NCBI GenBank assembly: GCA_945957365.1
Contig: CAMFKI010000002.1
Coordinates: 390,710-454,709, forward strand
Direction of reading: 5' to 3'
Source of the DNA: an uncultured Alphaproteobacteria bacterium
GTDB lineage: Bacteria > Pseudomonadota > Alphaproteobacteria > Rhizobiales > Aestuariivirgaceae
DNA: 64,000 nucleotides
A program made the position numbers and the translations under genes. Within the stretch, counting starts at the first letter, position 1; the number at the start of each line of letters is the position of its first letter. The notes beneath the pieces were generated by a model, which did no database searches, had not been told where the DNA came from, and saw nothing but the letters and a program-made list of their open reading frames with translations. Of the stretch, positions 1 through 8,479 are shown one piece after another.

Positions 1-88
1 AAAATTCAGGAGTGGCAAGTTACCCGCACCGGTAGTGGAAAGTGAACCCCAGAGATGCACGGGGCCATGGCGCAGCAAATGCCAAGCC

Positions 89-1033
89 TCACCGCTCCTC
101 CTTGCGGAAAGGCCGCAGCAGAGCCGGCGGCGCCGCCGCATCACGCGACATGAACGCCATGGCGACGATGGTGAACACGAAGGGCAGCGCCAGGAAGGCT
201 TCATAGGGAATGTGGCTGACGCCCGCCGCCTGAAGCCGCAACTGCAGCGCGTCGACGCATGCAAAGAGCAATGCCGCCCCGGCACAGCGCCAGGGGTCCC
301 ACCGGCCGAACACCACCAGCGCGATGGCGATCCAGCCGCGCCCCGAAATGACGCCGAAGGTGAAGGTGTTGAACTGCGCCATGGTGAGGAAAGCGCCGGC
401 GATGCCCATCAGCGCGCCGCCGAGGGTGACGGCCAGGAAGCGCGTCGCCATGACGTTGACCCCGGCCGCGTCGGCGGCGCGCGGGTTCTCGCCGGCCATG
501 CGCAGGTTCAATCCCCACGGTGTGCGGTAGAGCGCGTAGGCCATGACCGGCACGAGCAGCGCCGTCAAATAGGTGAGCGCGAACTGGTTGAACAGCGCCG
601 GCCCGAGCACCGGGATCGACGCGAGGCCGGGAATGGGAATGGTCTCGAAGGATTGTACGGTGGCAGGATGCGATGAATCGGTGAAGGACAGGCGGAAGAA
701 GAAGTAGGCCAGCCCCGTGCAGAGCAGCGTGATGCCGATGCCGCAGACATGCTGGCTGACGCCCAGCAGCACCGTGAGGGTCGCGTGCAGGGCGGCGAAG
801 ACAGCCCCTGTCAACGCGGCGACCACGATGCCGACCCACAGGTCGCCGCTGTAATAGGCACCCATGAAGCCGGTCATGGCGGAGATCAGCATGATGCCCT
901 CGATGCCGAGGTTCAGTACACCGGAGCGCTCGGAGATCATCTCCCCCAGTGTCGCCAGCGTCAGCGGGGTCGCGATGCGGACGATGGCGGCGAGGAAGCC
1001 GACCTGGAAGATCTGCTCGAGCACCGCGTTCAT
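89..1033 (-). CDS. ABC transporter permease, BMP/nucleoside type (NupQ/YufQ-like)
   Basis: Inner-membrane permease of a BMP-family (nucleoside or purine-like) importer. The 314-aa protein is hydrophobic throughout, with several predicted membrane spans, and contains the segments TLGEMISERSGVLNLGIEG near its start and FGVISGRGWIAIALVVFGRW near its C-terminus, both typical of this permease family. I chose the ATG at 1033, which overlaps the stop of the upstream permease by 4 bp (ATGA); the longer open frame upstream is a shadow of that gene. It is the last gene of the importer operon. The substrate cannot be read from the sequence; nucleosides or deaminated purines are the usual cargo. Confidence 0.9.
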   Translation of the reverse strand: MNAVLEQIFQVGFLAAIVRIATPLTLATLGEMISERSGVLNLGIEGIMLISAMTGFMGAYYSGDLWVGIVVAALTGAVFAALHATLTVLLGVSQHVCGIGITLLCTGLAYFFFRLSFTDSSHPATVQSFETIPIPGLASIPVLGPALFNQFALTYLTALLVPVMAYALYRTPWGLNLRMAGENPRAADAAGVNVMATRFLAVTLGGALMGIAGAFLTMAQFNTFTFGVISGRGWIAIALVVFGRWDPWRCAGAALLFACVDALQLRLQAAGVSHIPYEAFLALPFVFTIVAMAFMSRDAAAPPALLRPFRKEER

Positions 1034-2085
1034 GTTGCCGCCTTGCGGAACTGGACGCGATATTGCGTGAGAAGCAGCGCCACGAGCATGGAGATCATCG
1101 CCACGCCCTGCACCACCTGCCCGATGAAGGCGGGAACTCCTGTCGCACGCGACATGGCATCCGCACCCACCATCACGGCACTCAGGAATATTGCGGCGGG
1201 AACGACGCCCAGCGGATTGAGCCGCGCCAGCATGGCGATGACGATGCCGGAATAGCCGTAGCCGGGCGAGATTTCTGCCATCACCTGGTAGTGCACGCCG
1301 CCAACCTGGCAGACGCCGGCAAGGCCGGCGAGGCCACCCGACAGCAGTGCCGTGGTGAAGATGACGCGGCGCGTGTCGATGCCCCCGAAGCGCGCAGCCT
1401 CGGGGTTCTCGCCCGTGGCGCGGATCTTGAAGCCGAACACCGTGCGGGCGATGACGAACCAAACGATGGGTGCTGCGATGAAGGCCGCGAGCACGCCGAG
1501 ATGAAGCCTGGTGCCCTCGATGAACACGGGAAAATTAGCGCTGTCCTGGATGGGGGGCGAGATCGGATAGCCGCTGAGGCTATCCTTCCATGGCCCCTCG
1601 ATGAGGGCCATCAGGCCGTAGAGCACCACGGAGTTGAGGAGAAGCGAGCTCACCACGTCATCGACCTTGAATTTCAGGCGCAGCACCGCGGGGATGAGGG
1701 CCGTCACCGCGCCGCCGGCGAAGCCCGCGACGAACATCAGGGCAATTGCAATTCCGCCCGGCATGTTGATCGCTCCCACCATGCAGCTGAGGACGGCACC
1801 GGAAAGAAGCTGGCCTTCGGCGCCGATGTTCCAGAACTTGGCGCGAAACGCGACGGCCACCGCGAGCCCGGTGAAGATCATGGGCGTGGCGCGCACCAGC
1901 GTCTCGGTGATGGCGTAGGTGTCGCCGAAGGCCGCCGACAGCATGACGCCGTAGGCATCGACCACCGAGGCGCCGGCGATGCGGATGAGGCTGCTGCACA
2001 GGACCAGCGTGAAAACCACGGCAGCCAGCGGCAGCGCGAAGTTCAGCGCCGGCGAGACGTCGTGGCGGAGTTGCAGACGAACCAT
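1030..2085 (-). CDS. ABC transporter permease, BMP/nucleoside type (NupP/YufP-like)
   Basis: Second inner-membrane permease of the same importer, 351 aa with roughly ten hydrophobic segments. The segment AKFWNIGAEGQLLSGA near residues 80-95 is the conserved loop of this family, and FKVDDVVSSLLLNSVVLYGL follows further on. Its start codon overlaps the stop of the ATPase gene by one base (TGATG) and its stop overlaps the next permease, so the genes are probably translationally coupled. It would pair with the downstream permease to form the membrane channel. Substrate unknown. Confidence 0.92.
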   Translation of the reverse strand: MVRLQLRHDVSPALNFALPLAAVVFTLVLCSSLIRIAGASVVDAYGVMLSAAFGDTYAITETLVRATPMIFTGLAVAVAFRAKFWNIGAEGQLLSGAVLSCMVGAINMPGGIAIALMFVAGFAGGAVTALIPAVLRLKFKVDDVVSSLLLNSVVLYGLMALIEGPWKDSLSGYPISPPIQDSANFPVFIEGTRLHLGVLAAFIAAPIVWFVIARTVFGFKIRATGENPEAARFGGIDTRRVIFTTALLSGGLAGLAGVCQVGGVHYQVMAEISPGYGYSGIVIAMLARLNPLGVVPAAIFLSAVMVGADAMSRATGVPAFIGQVVQGVAMISMLVALLLTQYRVQFRKAAT

Positions 2086-3599
2086 CAGGCTGCCTTCCCG
2101 AATGCGCCGTTCATCAGCAGGCCGATGCGCGAGACGGTCGCCTCCTCGGCCGCGAGCACCCCGACGATGCGGCCCTCGTAGATCACCGCGATGCGGTCGC
2201 TCAGCGCCAGGAGTTCGTCGAGGTCCTCGCTGATCACCATAACGGCGCGGCCAGCGGCGCGCAGGGCGAGGAACTTCTCGTGGACGAAGCGGGTGGCGGC
2301 AATGTCGAGCCCGCGGGTGGGCTGCGCCACGATCACCGCCTTGGGGTCGAAGGCGAGTTCGCGGGCGAGCAGCGCCTTCTGCAGGTTGCCGCCCGACAGC
2401 GTTCCGGTGCGGGCATTGGGGCCGCTGCAGCGGATGTCGAATTCGCGAATCTGCTTCTGTGCGAAATCCGCGATGCCGCGACGGCTGAGGAGGTCACGGT
2501 GGCTGAAGGGGGCTTGGGCGATGCGGGGAAGCGCCATGCTCTCGGCCAGCGTCATGCTGCTGACGAGCCCCGATGCCAGCCGATCCTCGGGCACACGGCC
2601 CAGCCCGAGGCGCTGCACTTCGGCGGGGGTGAAGTCGCGGACCTCGTCCCCATCGATGGAAACCGTGCCGGAGACAGGCTTCAGCATGCCTGACACGACG
2701 TCCGCCAGCGCCTTCTGGCCGTTGCCGGAGACGCCTGCGAGGCCGAGGATCTCGCCGCCGCACACGGCGAGCGACACGTCCGTCAGCGTGGTGCCAGGAT
2801 GGCCCGTGGTCGACACGCGGTCGAGCACCAGCAGCGCGGCGCCCTTGGCGACGGGCGGGCGGATGGTGGGCTTGATCTCCTGGCCGCACATCAATTCCGC
2901 GATCTCGCGCGTGCTGGCACTGCCCGGATCCGCGATCTCGCCCGAGACCTTGCCGTGGCGCAGGATCACGCAGCGCGACGTGATGGCGCGCACCTCGTTC
3001 AGCTTGTGGGATATGAAGACGATGCCGAGGCTGCGCGCTGCGATGGCGCGCAGGGCCGCAAACAGACCATCGACATCGGGTGGGGCGAGCACGGCGGTGG
3101 GCTCGTCGAGGATCAGCACCCGGGCGCCGCGGAACAGTGCCTTGATGATCTCGAGGCGCTGCTGCTCGCCCACCGAGAGGGAGGACACGCGCTGCTCCGG
3201 ATCGAGCTTCAGCCCGAATTCCCGGGCGATGTCGTCGAGCTTGCGGCGGGCACCGGCGATGTCGAGGCTGAGACCCTGGCGCGGCATGCCGACGAGCAGG
3301 TTCTCCATGACGGTCAGGCGCGGCGCCAGCAGGAAATGCTGGTGGACCATGCCGATCCCCGCTGCCAGCGCCTCGGCCGAGTTATGGATGCGGGCGGGCT
3401 TGCCCTCCACCAGGATCGTCCCCTCGTCGGCGGCATAGGTACCGAACAGGATGTTCATCAGCGTGGTCTTGCCGGCGCCGTTCTCGCCGAGCAGGCCGAC
3501 GATCTCGCCCGGGCGGATGCTGAGGTTCACATGGTCGTTGGCGAGCAGCGGCCCGAACCGCTTGGTGATGCCGACCATCTCGACGAGAGGAGTTGCCAT
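2085..3599 (-). CDS. Double-domain ABC transporter ATPase (NupO/YufO-like)
   Basis: Cytoplasmic energiser of the importer, 504 aa with two tandem ABC domains as in ribose and nucleoside importers. The first domain has Walker A GLLGENGAGKTT, signature LSVGEQQ and Walker B RVLILDEPTAVL. The second has a degenerate Walker A (GLAGVSGNGQKA, no lysine in the GKT position), signature LSGGNLQKALLA and a Walker B region ending in QPTRGLD instead of DEP. A degenerate second site is normal for this family. It lies about 95 bp downstream of the binding-protein gene; this gap contains a short GC-rich inverted repeat at 3676-3692 that may let the binding protein be made in excess. Confidence 0.95.
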   Translation of the reverse strand: MATPLVEMVGITKRFGPLLANDHVNLSIRPGEIVGLLGENGAGKTTLMNILFGTYAADEGTILVEGKPARIHNSAEALAAGIGMVHQHFLLAPRLTVMENLLVGMPRQGLSLDIAGARRKLDDIAREFGLKLDPEQRVSSLSVGEQQRLEIIKALFRGARVLILDEPTAVLAPPDVDGLFAALRAIAARSLGIVFISHKLNEVRAITSRCVILRHGKVSGEIADPGSASTREIAELMCGQEIKPTIRPPVAKGAALLVLDRVSTTGHPGTTLTDVSLAVCGGEILGLAGVSGNGQKALADVVSGMLKPVSGTVSIDGDEVRDFTPAEVQRLGLGRVPEDRLASGLVSSMTLAESMALPRIAQAPFSHRDLLSRRGIADFAQKQIREFDIRCSGPNARTGTLSGGNLQKALLARELAFDPKAVIVAQPTRGLDIAATRFVHEKFLALRAAGRAVMVISEDLDELLALSDRIAVIYEGRIVGVLAAEEATVSRIGLLMNGAFGKAA

Positions 3600-3693
3600 G
3601 GAACCAATCTTGTGAGGAAAACGGCGCCCGCAGGCGAGCCTCCGCCGCCCCGCTGCGAAGGCGCGCGACGAAGGTCGTCCCGCGGGCGGACGA

Positions 3694-4710
3694 TCAGTCG
3701 GAGACCGGCGTGTTCTCGTCGACGTCGACGCGGAAGTTGCCGTCGATGATCTCGGCCTGGCGCTTGGCGACCATGTCCTTCACCTCGGCCGGAAGCGTCT
3801 TCTCGAAGTTGTGGTAGGGCGCCAGATAGGATCCGCCCTTGGCCATGCGCGAGAAGTCGCCGTAGTCCTGCGCCGTGAAGACGCCCGCCTTCACCAGCTT
3901 GATGGCCTGCTGAACCGTCGGGTACATGTCCCAGACGGGGCCGGTGATCACCGTGTCGGGGCCGAGCTCGGACTGGTCCGACATGTTGGAGATGGCGAGC
4001 TTGCCCTTGTCCTTGCAGGCCTCGATGACGCCGAAGCGCTCGGCGTAGATGACGTCGGCGCCGGCATCGATCTGGGCGAGAGCCGCTTCCTTTGCCTTGG
4101 GCGGATCGAAGAACGACCCGATGAAAGCCACCTTCTTCTTCACCTGCGGATTGGCTTCGGCGGCACCCAGGAAGAAGGCGTTGACCAGCCGGTTGACCTC
4201 CGGGATGCCCATGGCCGCCACGGCGCCAACCGTGCCAGACTTCGACATCTTCCCGGCGATCAGGCCTGACAGATAGGCGGGCTCGTGAATCCAGTTGTCG
4301 AACACGCCGAAGTTGGGTTCGGCGGGACCCGATCCGGAGCCGAAGAGGAAAGCCGTCTGCGGGAACTGCTTGGCGGTCTTGCGCGATTCACGCTCGGCCG
4401 CGAAGGCGTCGCCGAAGACGAGGCCGTAGCCGCCCTTGGCATATTCGGTCATGACGCGGCTGAAGTCCGCCGTTTCGACCTTCTCGGACCACTTGTAGTC
4501 GATGCCGAGTTCCTTCTGGGCCTTCAGGAGCGCGACATGGATCTGATTGTCCCAGGGCTCCTCGATGGGTGTCGCGAAGATCGCGGCGACTTTGAGCTCG
4601 CCGTCAGCGCGGGCCGTCCCGGCCACGGCGCTGGCGGAAAGGCCCGCGGCCATGAGTCCAAGCACCTTGCGGCGTGAATGCAGCTGAACCGGCATCGAAA
4701 GCTTCGACAT
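3694..4710 (-). CDS. BMP-family substrate-binding protein (PnrA-like)
   Basis: Periplasmic ligand-binding protein of the importer, 338 aa. The N-terminus carries a twin-arginine-like signal (SRRKVLGLMAAGLSASAVAG followed by TARA), so export by Tat and cleavage near residue 35 is likely. The mature part follows the BMP fold: VAAIFATPIEEPWDNQIHVA at the start, then GLVFGDAF and NFGVFDNWIHEPAYLSGLIAG. I chose the ATG at 4710 because a strong Shine-Dalgarno sequence (GGGAGGAGA) precedes it; an in-frame ATG 39 bp upstream has none. It is the first gene of the importer operon. No lipobox cysteine is seen, unlike spirochaete and Gram-positive homologues. Confidence 0.93.
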   Translation of the reverse strand: MSKLSMPVQLHSRRKVLGLMAAGLSASAVAGTARADGELKVAAIFATPIEEPWDNQIHVALLKAQKELGIDYKWSEKVETADFSRVMTEYAKGGYGLVFGDAFAAERESRKTAKQFPQTAFLFGSGSGPAEPNFGVFDNWIHEPAYLSGLIAGKMSKSGTVGAVAAMGIPEVNRLVNAFFLGAAEANPQVKKKVAFIGSFFDPPKAKEAALAQIDAGADVIYAERFGVIEACKDKGKLAISNMSDQSELGPDTVITGPVWDMYPTVQQAIKLVKAGVFTAQDYGDFSRMAKGGSYLAPYHNFEKTLPAEVKDMVAKRQAEIIDGNFRVDVDENTPVSD

Positions 4711-4980
4711 CGTCTCCTCCCAAGTCTGTTGTTTTGTGGCGGGCCGCATGGGATCCGCAATGGAAACCTGAACCAGCTCACCCGACTTGTCTAGGGCTCT
4801 TCGTCCGCACCCTGGACGGCCGCATTACTCATGGATCATTGCATGGATCGCTCGAAAGGCGCGCACGGTGTCCTTTCGACCACATGCGGGCAGCACAGCG
4901 ATGTTCGGATCGATCGCTCATAAGAAGACGCCATGTCGATCAAGGCTCCGGTGCCATGACGGGCCATGCCGGTTGCAAAC

Positions 4981-5382
4981 CTATTTTGGGAAATGCTCGA
5001 CATGCGTCTCGGCCGTGCGGCCGAAATACAGGACCCGCCTGCCGGGGAACGAAACGAGGTATCCGGCGCAGCCCAGTGCCTTCACGTTGGCGCAGAAGGC
5101 CGCGTAGGTATATTCTGGAGGGTTCGACTGCGCCCATCTGATCTGGGCGGCAAGTCCGGTCTGGTCGAACTGCGAAGCGACCTTTCCTTCGGAGGGCCGA
5201 TTCTCCAGCGTGGCGCCATCTCCGTCGGCAAGGTAATACGTCGTCGTGTTGCGGCGGTAATCGACAAGGTAGCCCTCAAATCCGCCGGTGATCAGCGCGC
5301 CAACGATCTCCGGGAAGGACATCGTCTTGTCATAGGCGGCGGCGAGGCAGCGCTCGGCAATCTTGATCTGTCGAGCGTCCAT
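4981..5382 (-). CDS. DUF1398 family protein
   Basis: A 133-aa soluble protein with the DUF1398 pattern (beginning MDARQIKIAERCLAAAYDKT, then an alternating segment including GGFEGYLVDYRRNTTTYY). The same family includes E. coli YbcV, sometimes labelled phage envelope protein without good evidence. No signal peptide or membrane segment is seen. It lies 40 bp downstream of the MarR gene on the same strand, so it is probably the target of that regulator. Biochemical role unknown. Confidence 0.75.
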   Translation of the reverse strand: MDARQIKIAERCLAAAYDKTMSFPEIVGALITGGFEGYLVDYRRNTTTYYLADGDGATLENRPSEGKVASQFDQTGLAAQIRWAQSNPPEYTYAAFCANVKALGCAGYLVSFPGRRVLYFGRTAETHVEHFPK

Positions 5383-5422
5383 GGCGCATTCCTTTCAATG
5401 AGGTGTGATGGCAACGCGACGG

Positions 5423-5890
5423 TCAGTCGACCGGAGTGCCCGTCAGTTCGTGCTCGGTCACGATCCTGCGCAGAAGCCGCGAAAGCTGCCGACGCTCATC
5501 CGAGGTGAGAGCGCCGAAAAACACTCTGTCGTTCTCGTCCGCAAGTGCCGCCAGCCTCGGGACGATCGTCTTTCCCTTCTGAGTAAGCTCGATCGAATGG
5601 GCACGCTTGTCGGTGGTGTTGGCGCGACGTTCGATCAAGGACTTTTCAAGAAGTCGGTCAGCGAGCTTGGATATAGCCCCCTTCGTCATGCCCATCCCTT
5701 CCGCCAGTTTGGACGGTGCAACCCGGCCAGCATCGTAGAGCGCACGAAGGAAGACCCACTCCGCCACCGTGACGCCTTCGCGCTCGACCTTGAGAGCAAA
5801 GCTTCGGGAAACGGAGTTCGACACCATCCTGAGCCAATAGCCCAGATGAGCATCCAGCGCTGAAGGTGCCGAAACTGTAGGCAAATTCAC
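5423..5890 (-). CDS. MarR-family transcriptional regulator
   Basis: A 155-aa winged-helix regulator. The recognition-helix region reads GRVAPSKLAEGMGMTKGAISKLADRL and the wing carries the family signature RRANTTDKRAHSIELTQKG. MarR proteins bind as dimers to short palindromes, usually overlapping their own promoter. A perfect 12-bp palindrome (5925-5936) lies about 35 bp upstream of the start codon, which fits autoregulation and control of the downstream DUF1398 gene. No ligand can be predicted. Confidence 0.92.
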   Translation of the reverse strand: MNLPTVSAPSALDAHLGYWLRMVSNSVSRSFALKVEREGVTVAEWVFLRALYDAGRVAPSKLAEGMGMTKGAISKLADRLLEKSLIERRANTTDKRAHSIELTQKGKTIVPRLAALADENDRVFFGALTSDERRQLSRLLRRIVTEHELTGTPVD

Positions 5891-5924
5891 TCCTTCGGTC
5901 GCGGAGGGAACTACGCCATTATGA

Positions 5925-5936
5925 TTGACTAGTCAA
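5925..5936. promoter_or_regulatory. Putative MarR operator (perfect palindrome)
   Basis: TTGACTAGTCAA is a perfect 12-bp inverted repeat 35 bp upstream of the MarR start codon. Its size, symmetry and position are those of a MarR-family operator. Assignment to the adjacent regulator is inference from position. Confidence 0.55.
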
Positions 5937-6055
5937 CTTGTTTCAATGCGACGACACCGATGAACACATTACACATGTTGAATGGTTCTGTTTGGGGTGG
6001 GGTTGGTGCGGCAGATACGATGGAAATGTGAGCTGAACGATTCCATGTGAGCGGC

Positions 6056-7564
6056 TCAGCTCCGCCGGGCGCTCAGCCGTTGCAGGACTGCCACCATGCG
6101 GTCAACCTCGGCGCACGTGTTGTAAAATGCGAGCGACGGCCTGACCGTGGTCTCGAGGCCGAAGCGTCGGAGGATGGGTTGGGCGCAATGATGGCCGGCG
6201 CGCACGGCGATGCCGTCTTCGTTGAGGGCCTTGCCCACTTGCTCGGTGGTGAAGCCTTCGAGGACGAAGGATGCGACACTGGCCTTGTCATGCGCCGTTC
6301 CGATCAGCCGGAGGCCCTTGATTTCCTTCATGTGTGCCGTCGCATAGTCCAGAAGGAAGGTTTCGTAGGCGTGGACGGCGGCAAGCCCGATGCGCGAGAC
6401 ATAGTCGAGGGCGGCGCCGAGACCCACTGCGTCGGCGATGTTGCCGGTTCCGGCCTCGAAGCGCGACGGGGCGTTCTGGTATTGCGTGTGCTCGAAGGTG
6501 ACGTCGGCGATCATGTTGCCGCCGCCCTGCCAGGGCTTGGTGGCGTTCAGGATGTCTTCCCTGCCATAAACCACGCCGATGCCGGTGGGGCCGAAGACCT
6601 TGTGGCCGGAGAACACGAAGAAGTCGGTGCCGAGCGCCTGCAGGTCGACTGCCATGTGCGACACCGACTGCGCGCCATCGACCAGCGTGCGAACGCCCGC
6701 CGCATGGGCGAGATCGACGATCTGCTTCACCGGCACCACAGTGCCGAGTGCGTTCGACACCTGCGTGACGGAGACGAGCTTGGTGCGGGGCGACAGGAGT
6801 TTTGCATAGTCCTCGAGGATCACCTGGCCGGTGTCGTCAACGGGGATCACGCGCAGTTTCGCCTTCACCTCCTGACACAGCTGCTGCCATGGAACGATGT
6901 TGGCATGGTGCTCGAGGTGCGAGACGATGATCTCGTCGCCCTCGCCAATGTTCTGGCGGCCCCAGCTCTTGGCGACGAGGTTGATCGCCTCGGTGGTGCC
7001 GCGCACGAAGACGATCTCGTTCATCGAGCGCGCGTTGAGGAAGCGGCGCACGGTTTCACGGGCGCTTTCATAGGCATCGGTCGCCCGCGCGGCGAGTTCA
7101 TGCGCGGCCCGGTGGATGTTGGAATTCTCATGGGCATAGAAATGTCCGAGCCGCTCGATCACCTGGCGCGGCTTCTGTGTCGTCGCGGCGTTGTCGAACC
7201 ATACGAGCTGGCGGCCATTCACATGTTCCTGCAGGATCGGGAAATCGCTGCGGATGGCGTTGACGTCGAAGCTGGGGGTGATGGCGGCCTGATCCGGCGC
7301 CCCGAGAAAATAGTAGGGTGGGACATCGGCGCTGAACGGCAACTGGCCTCTTGGCAAATAGGATGGCGTGGCGAACGGCACGGCGGGCAGGCCCGGAACG
7401 CTGCCGCCGAACCCGGTGGCGCTGTGCTCGAAGCCGGGCACGCCGCGGGGCAGCGCTTGAGGCGTCAGTGCGACGCCCCCGCCGGTCGCCTCGCGGAACA
7501 GCCGGTTGGCGAGTTCCGAGAGGTCCGACACGCGCGGGCTTGCCGGCAAGTCACTTGTAGTCAT
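6056..7564 (-). CDS. Family 2A encapsulin cargo: SufS-like cysteine desulfurase
   Basis: PLP enzyme that takes sulfur from cysteine as an enzyme-bound persulfide. The catalytic part begins near residue 100 (FDVNAIRSDFPILQ). It has the PLP lysine K322 in SGHKVFGPTG and the catalytic cysteine C460 in RAGHHCAQP. Residues 1 to about 100 are an added low-complexity stretch rich in Pro, Gly, Ala and Ser, with LSELANRLF near its start. Ordinary SufS (about 410 aa) lacks this; Family 2A encapsulin desulfurases use it for loading into the shell. The ATG at 7564 overlaps the shell gene by 14 bp; ATGs further upstream lie deeper inside the shell gene. Third gene of epsC-srpI-desulfurase. No SufBCD or SufE gene is nearby, which fits a role in sulfur storage more than Fe-S assembly. 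Confidence 0.93.
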   Translation of the reverse strand: MTTSDLPASPRVSDLSELANRLFREATGGGVALTPQALPRGVPGFEHSATGFGGSVPGLPAVPFATPSYLPRGQLPFSADVPPYYFLGAPDQAAITPSFDVNAIRSDFPILQEHVNGRQLVWFDNAATTQKPRQVIERLGHFYAHENSNIHRAAHELAARATDAYESARETVRRFLNARSMNEIVFVRGTTEAINLVAKSWGRQNIGEGDEIIVSHLEHHANIVPWQQLCQEVKAKLRVIPVDDTGQVILEDYAKLLSPRTKLVSVTQVSNALGTVVPVKQIVDLAHAAGVRTLVDGAQSVSHMAVDLQALGTDFFVFSGHKVFGPTGIGVVYGREDILNATKPWQGGGNMIADVTFEHTQYQNAPSRFEAGTGNIADAVGLGAALDYVSRIGLAAVHAYETFLLDYATAHMKEIKGLRLIGTAHDKASVASFVLEGFTTEQVGKALNEDGIAVRAGHHCAQPILRRFGLETTVRPSLAFYNTCAEVDRMVAVLQRLSARRS

Positions 7565-8468
7565 GGAACTTGCCCGTGTCGGCATTGTCGAGCACGGCGA
7601 TCGCATCGTCGGTCAGCACCGCGAGCGAGCAGTAGAGCGAGACGAGATAGGATGCGATGGCCTTGTGATTGATGCCCATGAAGCGCACCGACAGGCCGGG
7701 GCTCTGCTCACCCGGCAGGTTGGGCTGGTAGAGACCCACGACACCCTGGCGGCTCTCGCCGGTGCGCAGCAGGATGAACTTGGTCTTTCCGTTCTCGTGC
7801 GGCACCTTGTTCGACGGAATCAGCGGAATGCCGCGCCAGGTGATGAACTGCGAGCCGAACAGCGACACGGTGGGCGGAGGCACCCCGCGCCGCGTGCATT
7901 CCCGGCCGAAAGCGGCGATGCCGGCGGGATGGGTGAGAATGAAACCGGGCTCCTTCCACACCTTCGAGAGCAGTTCGTCGAGATCGTCGGGCGTTGGCGC
8001 TCCGGTGCGTGTGTCGATGCGCTGCTCTGGGAGCACGGAATTCAGGAGCCCATATTCCTTGTTGTTGATGAGCTCGCTTTCCTGCCGTTCCTTGATCGAT
8101 TCGATGATCAGGCGCAGCTGCTCGCCGGTCTGGTTGTAGGGGCTGGAGTAGAGGTCGGAAACGCGGGTGTGGACGTCGAGGACGGTGTTGACCGCGCTCA
8201 GCATGTACTCGCGCGGGTTGGCCTCGTAGTCGACATAGGTCTGCGGCAGTTCGCGTTCGTCGCGCGCCGAGCAGTCGACGTTGACGCTGGTTCCTTCCTT
8301 GACGCGGTTGAGACGGTAGATGCCGGCCTCCACCGGAACCCAGTGCAGAAGCTTGGTCAGCCAGCGTGGCGTGATCGAGCCCATCTGGGGGACGGTCTTG
8401 GTCGCATTGGCGAGTTGCCGGGCGGCGACATCGCCCAAGGCGGTCGGAGGTGTGAGGTCGGCTGCCAT
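7551..8468 (-). CDS. srpI: Family 2A encapsulin shell protein SrpI
   Basis: Self-assembling shell protein with an HK97 phage-capsid fold that forms a protein nanocompartment. The 305-aa length and the start ALGDVAARQLANATKTVPQM, followed by TPRWLTKLLHWVPVEAGIYR, match SrpI of cyanobacteria and the major membrane protein I of mycobacteria. The E-loop region, the GSQFITWRGIPLIPS segment and the C-terminal SLAVLTDDAIAVLDN region are present, and the length is full. The ATG at 8468 follows a clear ribosome-binding site (GGGAAG). The gene sits between serine acetyltransferase (11 bp upstream) and desulfurase (overlapping). In studied cases the shell encloses the desulfurase and supports sulfur accumulation; that function here is inferred by homology. 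Confidence 0.95.
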   Translation of the reverse strand: MAADLTPPTALGDVAARQLANATKTVPQMGSITPRWLTKLLHWVPVEAGIYRLNRVKEGTSVNVDCSARDERELPQTYVDYEANPREYMLSAVNTVLDVHTRVSDLYSSPYNQTGEQLRLIIESIKERQESELINNKEYGLLNSVLPEQRIDTRTGAPTPDDLDELLSKVWKEPGFILTHPAGIAAFGRECTRRGVPPPTVSLFGSQFITWRGIPLIPSNKVPHENGKTKFILLRTGESRQGVVGLYQPNLPGEQSPGLSVRFMGINHKAIASYLVSLYCSLAVLTDDAIAVLDNADTGKFHDYK

Positions 8469-8479
8469 GTTTTTCTTCC

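Noticed and set aside
3676..3692. CGTCC/GGACG inverted repeat between the BMP-protein and ATPase genes as a terminator
   Set aside because: Only 5 bp of stem and no T tract; at most a weak attenuator.
4711..4980. A possible purine or nucleoside riboswitch upstream of the BMP importer
   Set aside because: The gap is long enough, but I found no conserved aptamer core; a covariance search would be needed.
6030..6062. GAGCTGA/TCAGCTC stem at the end of the desulfurase gene as a terminator
   Set aside because: The loop is 19 nt, it overlaps the stop codon and has no T tract.
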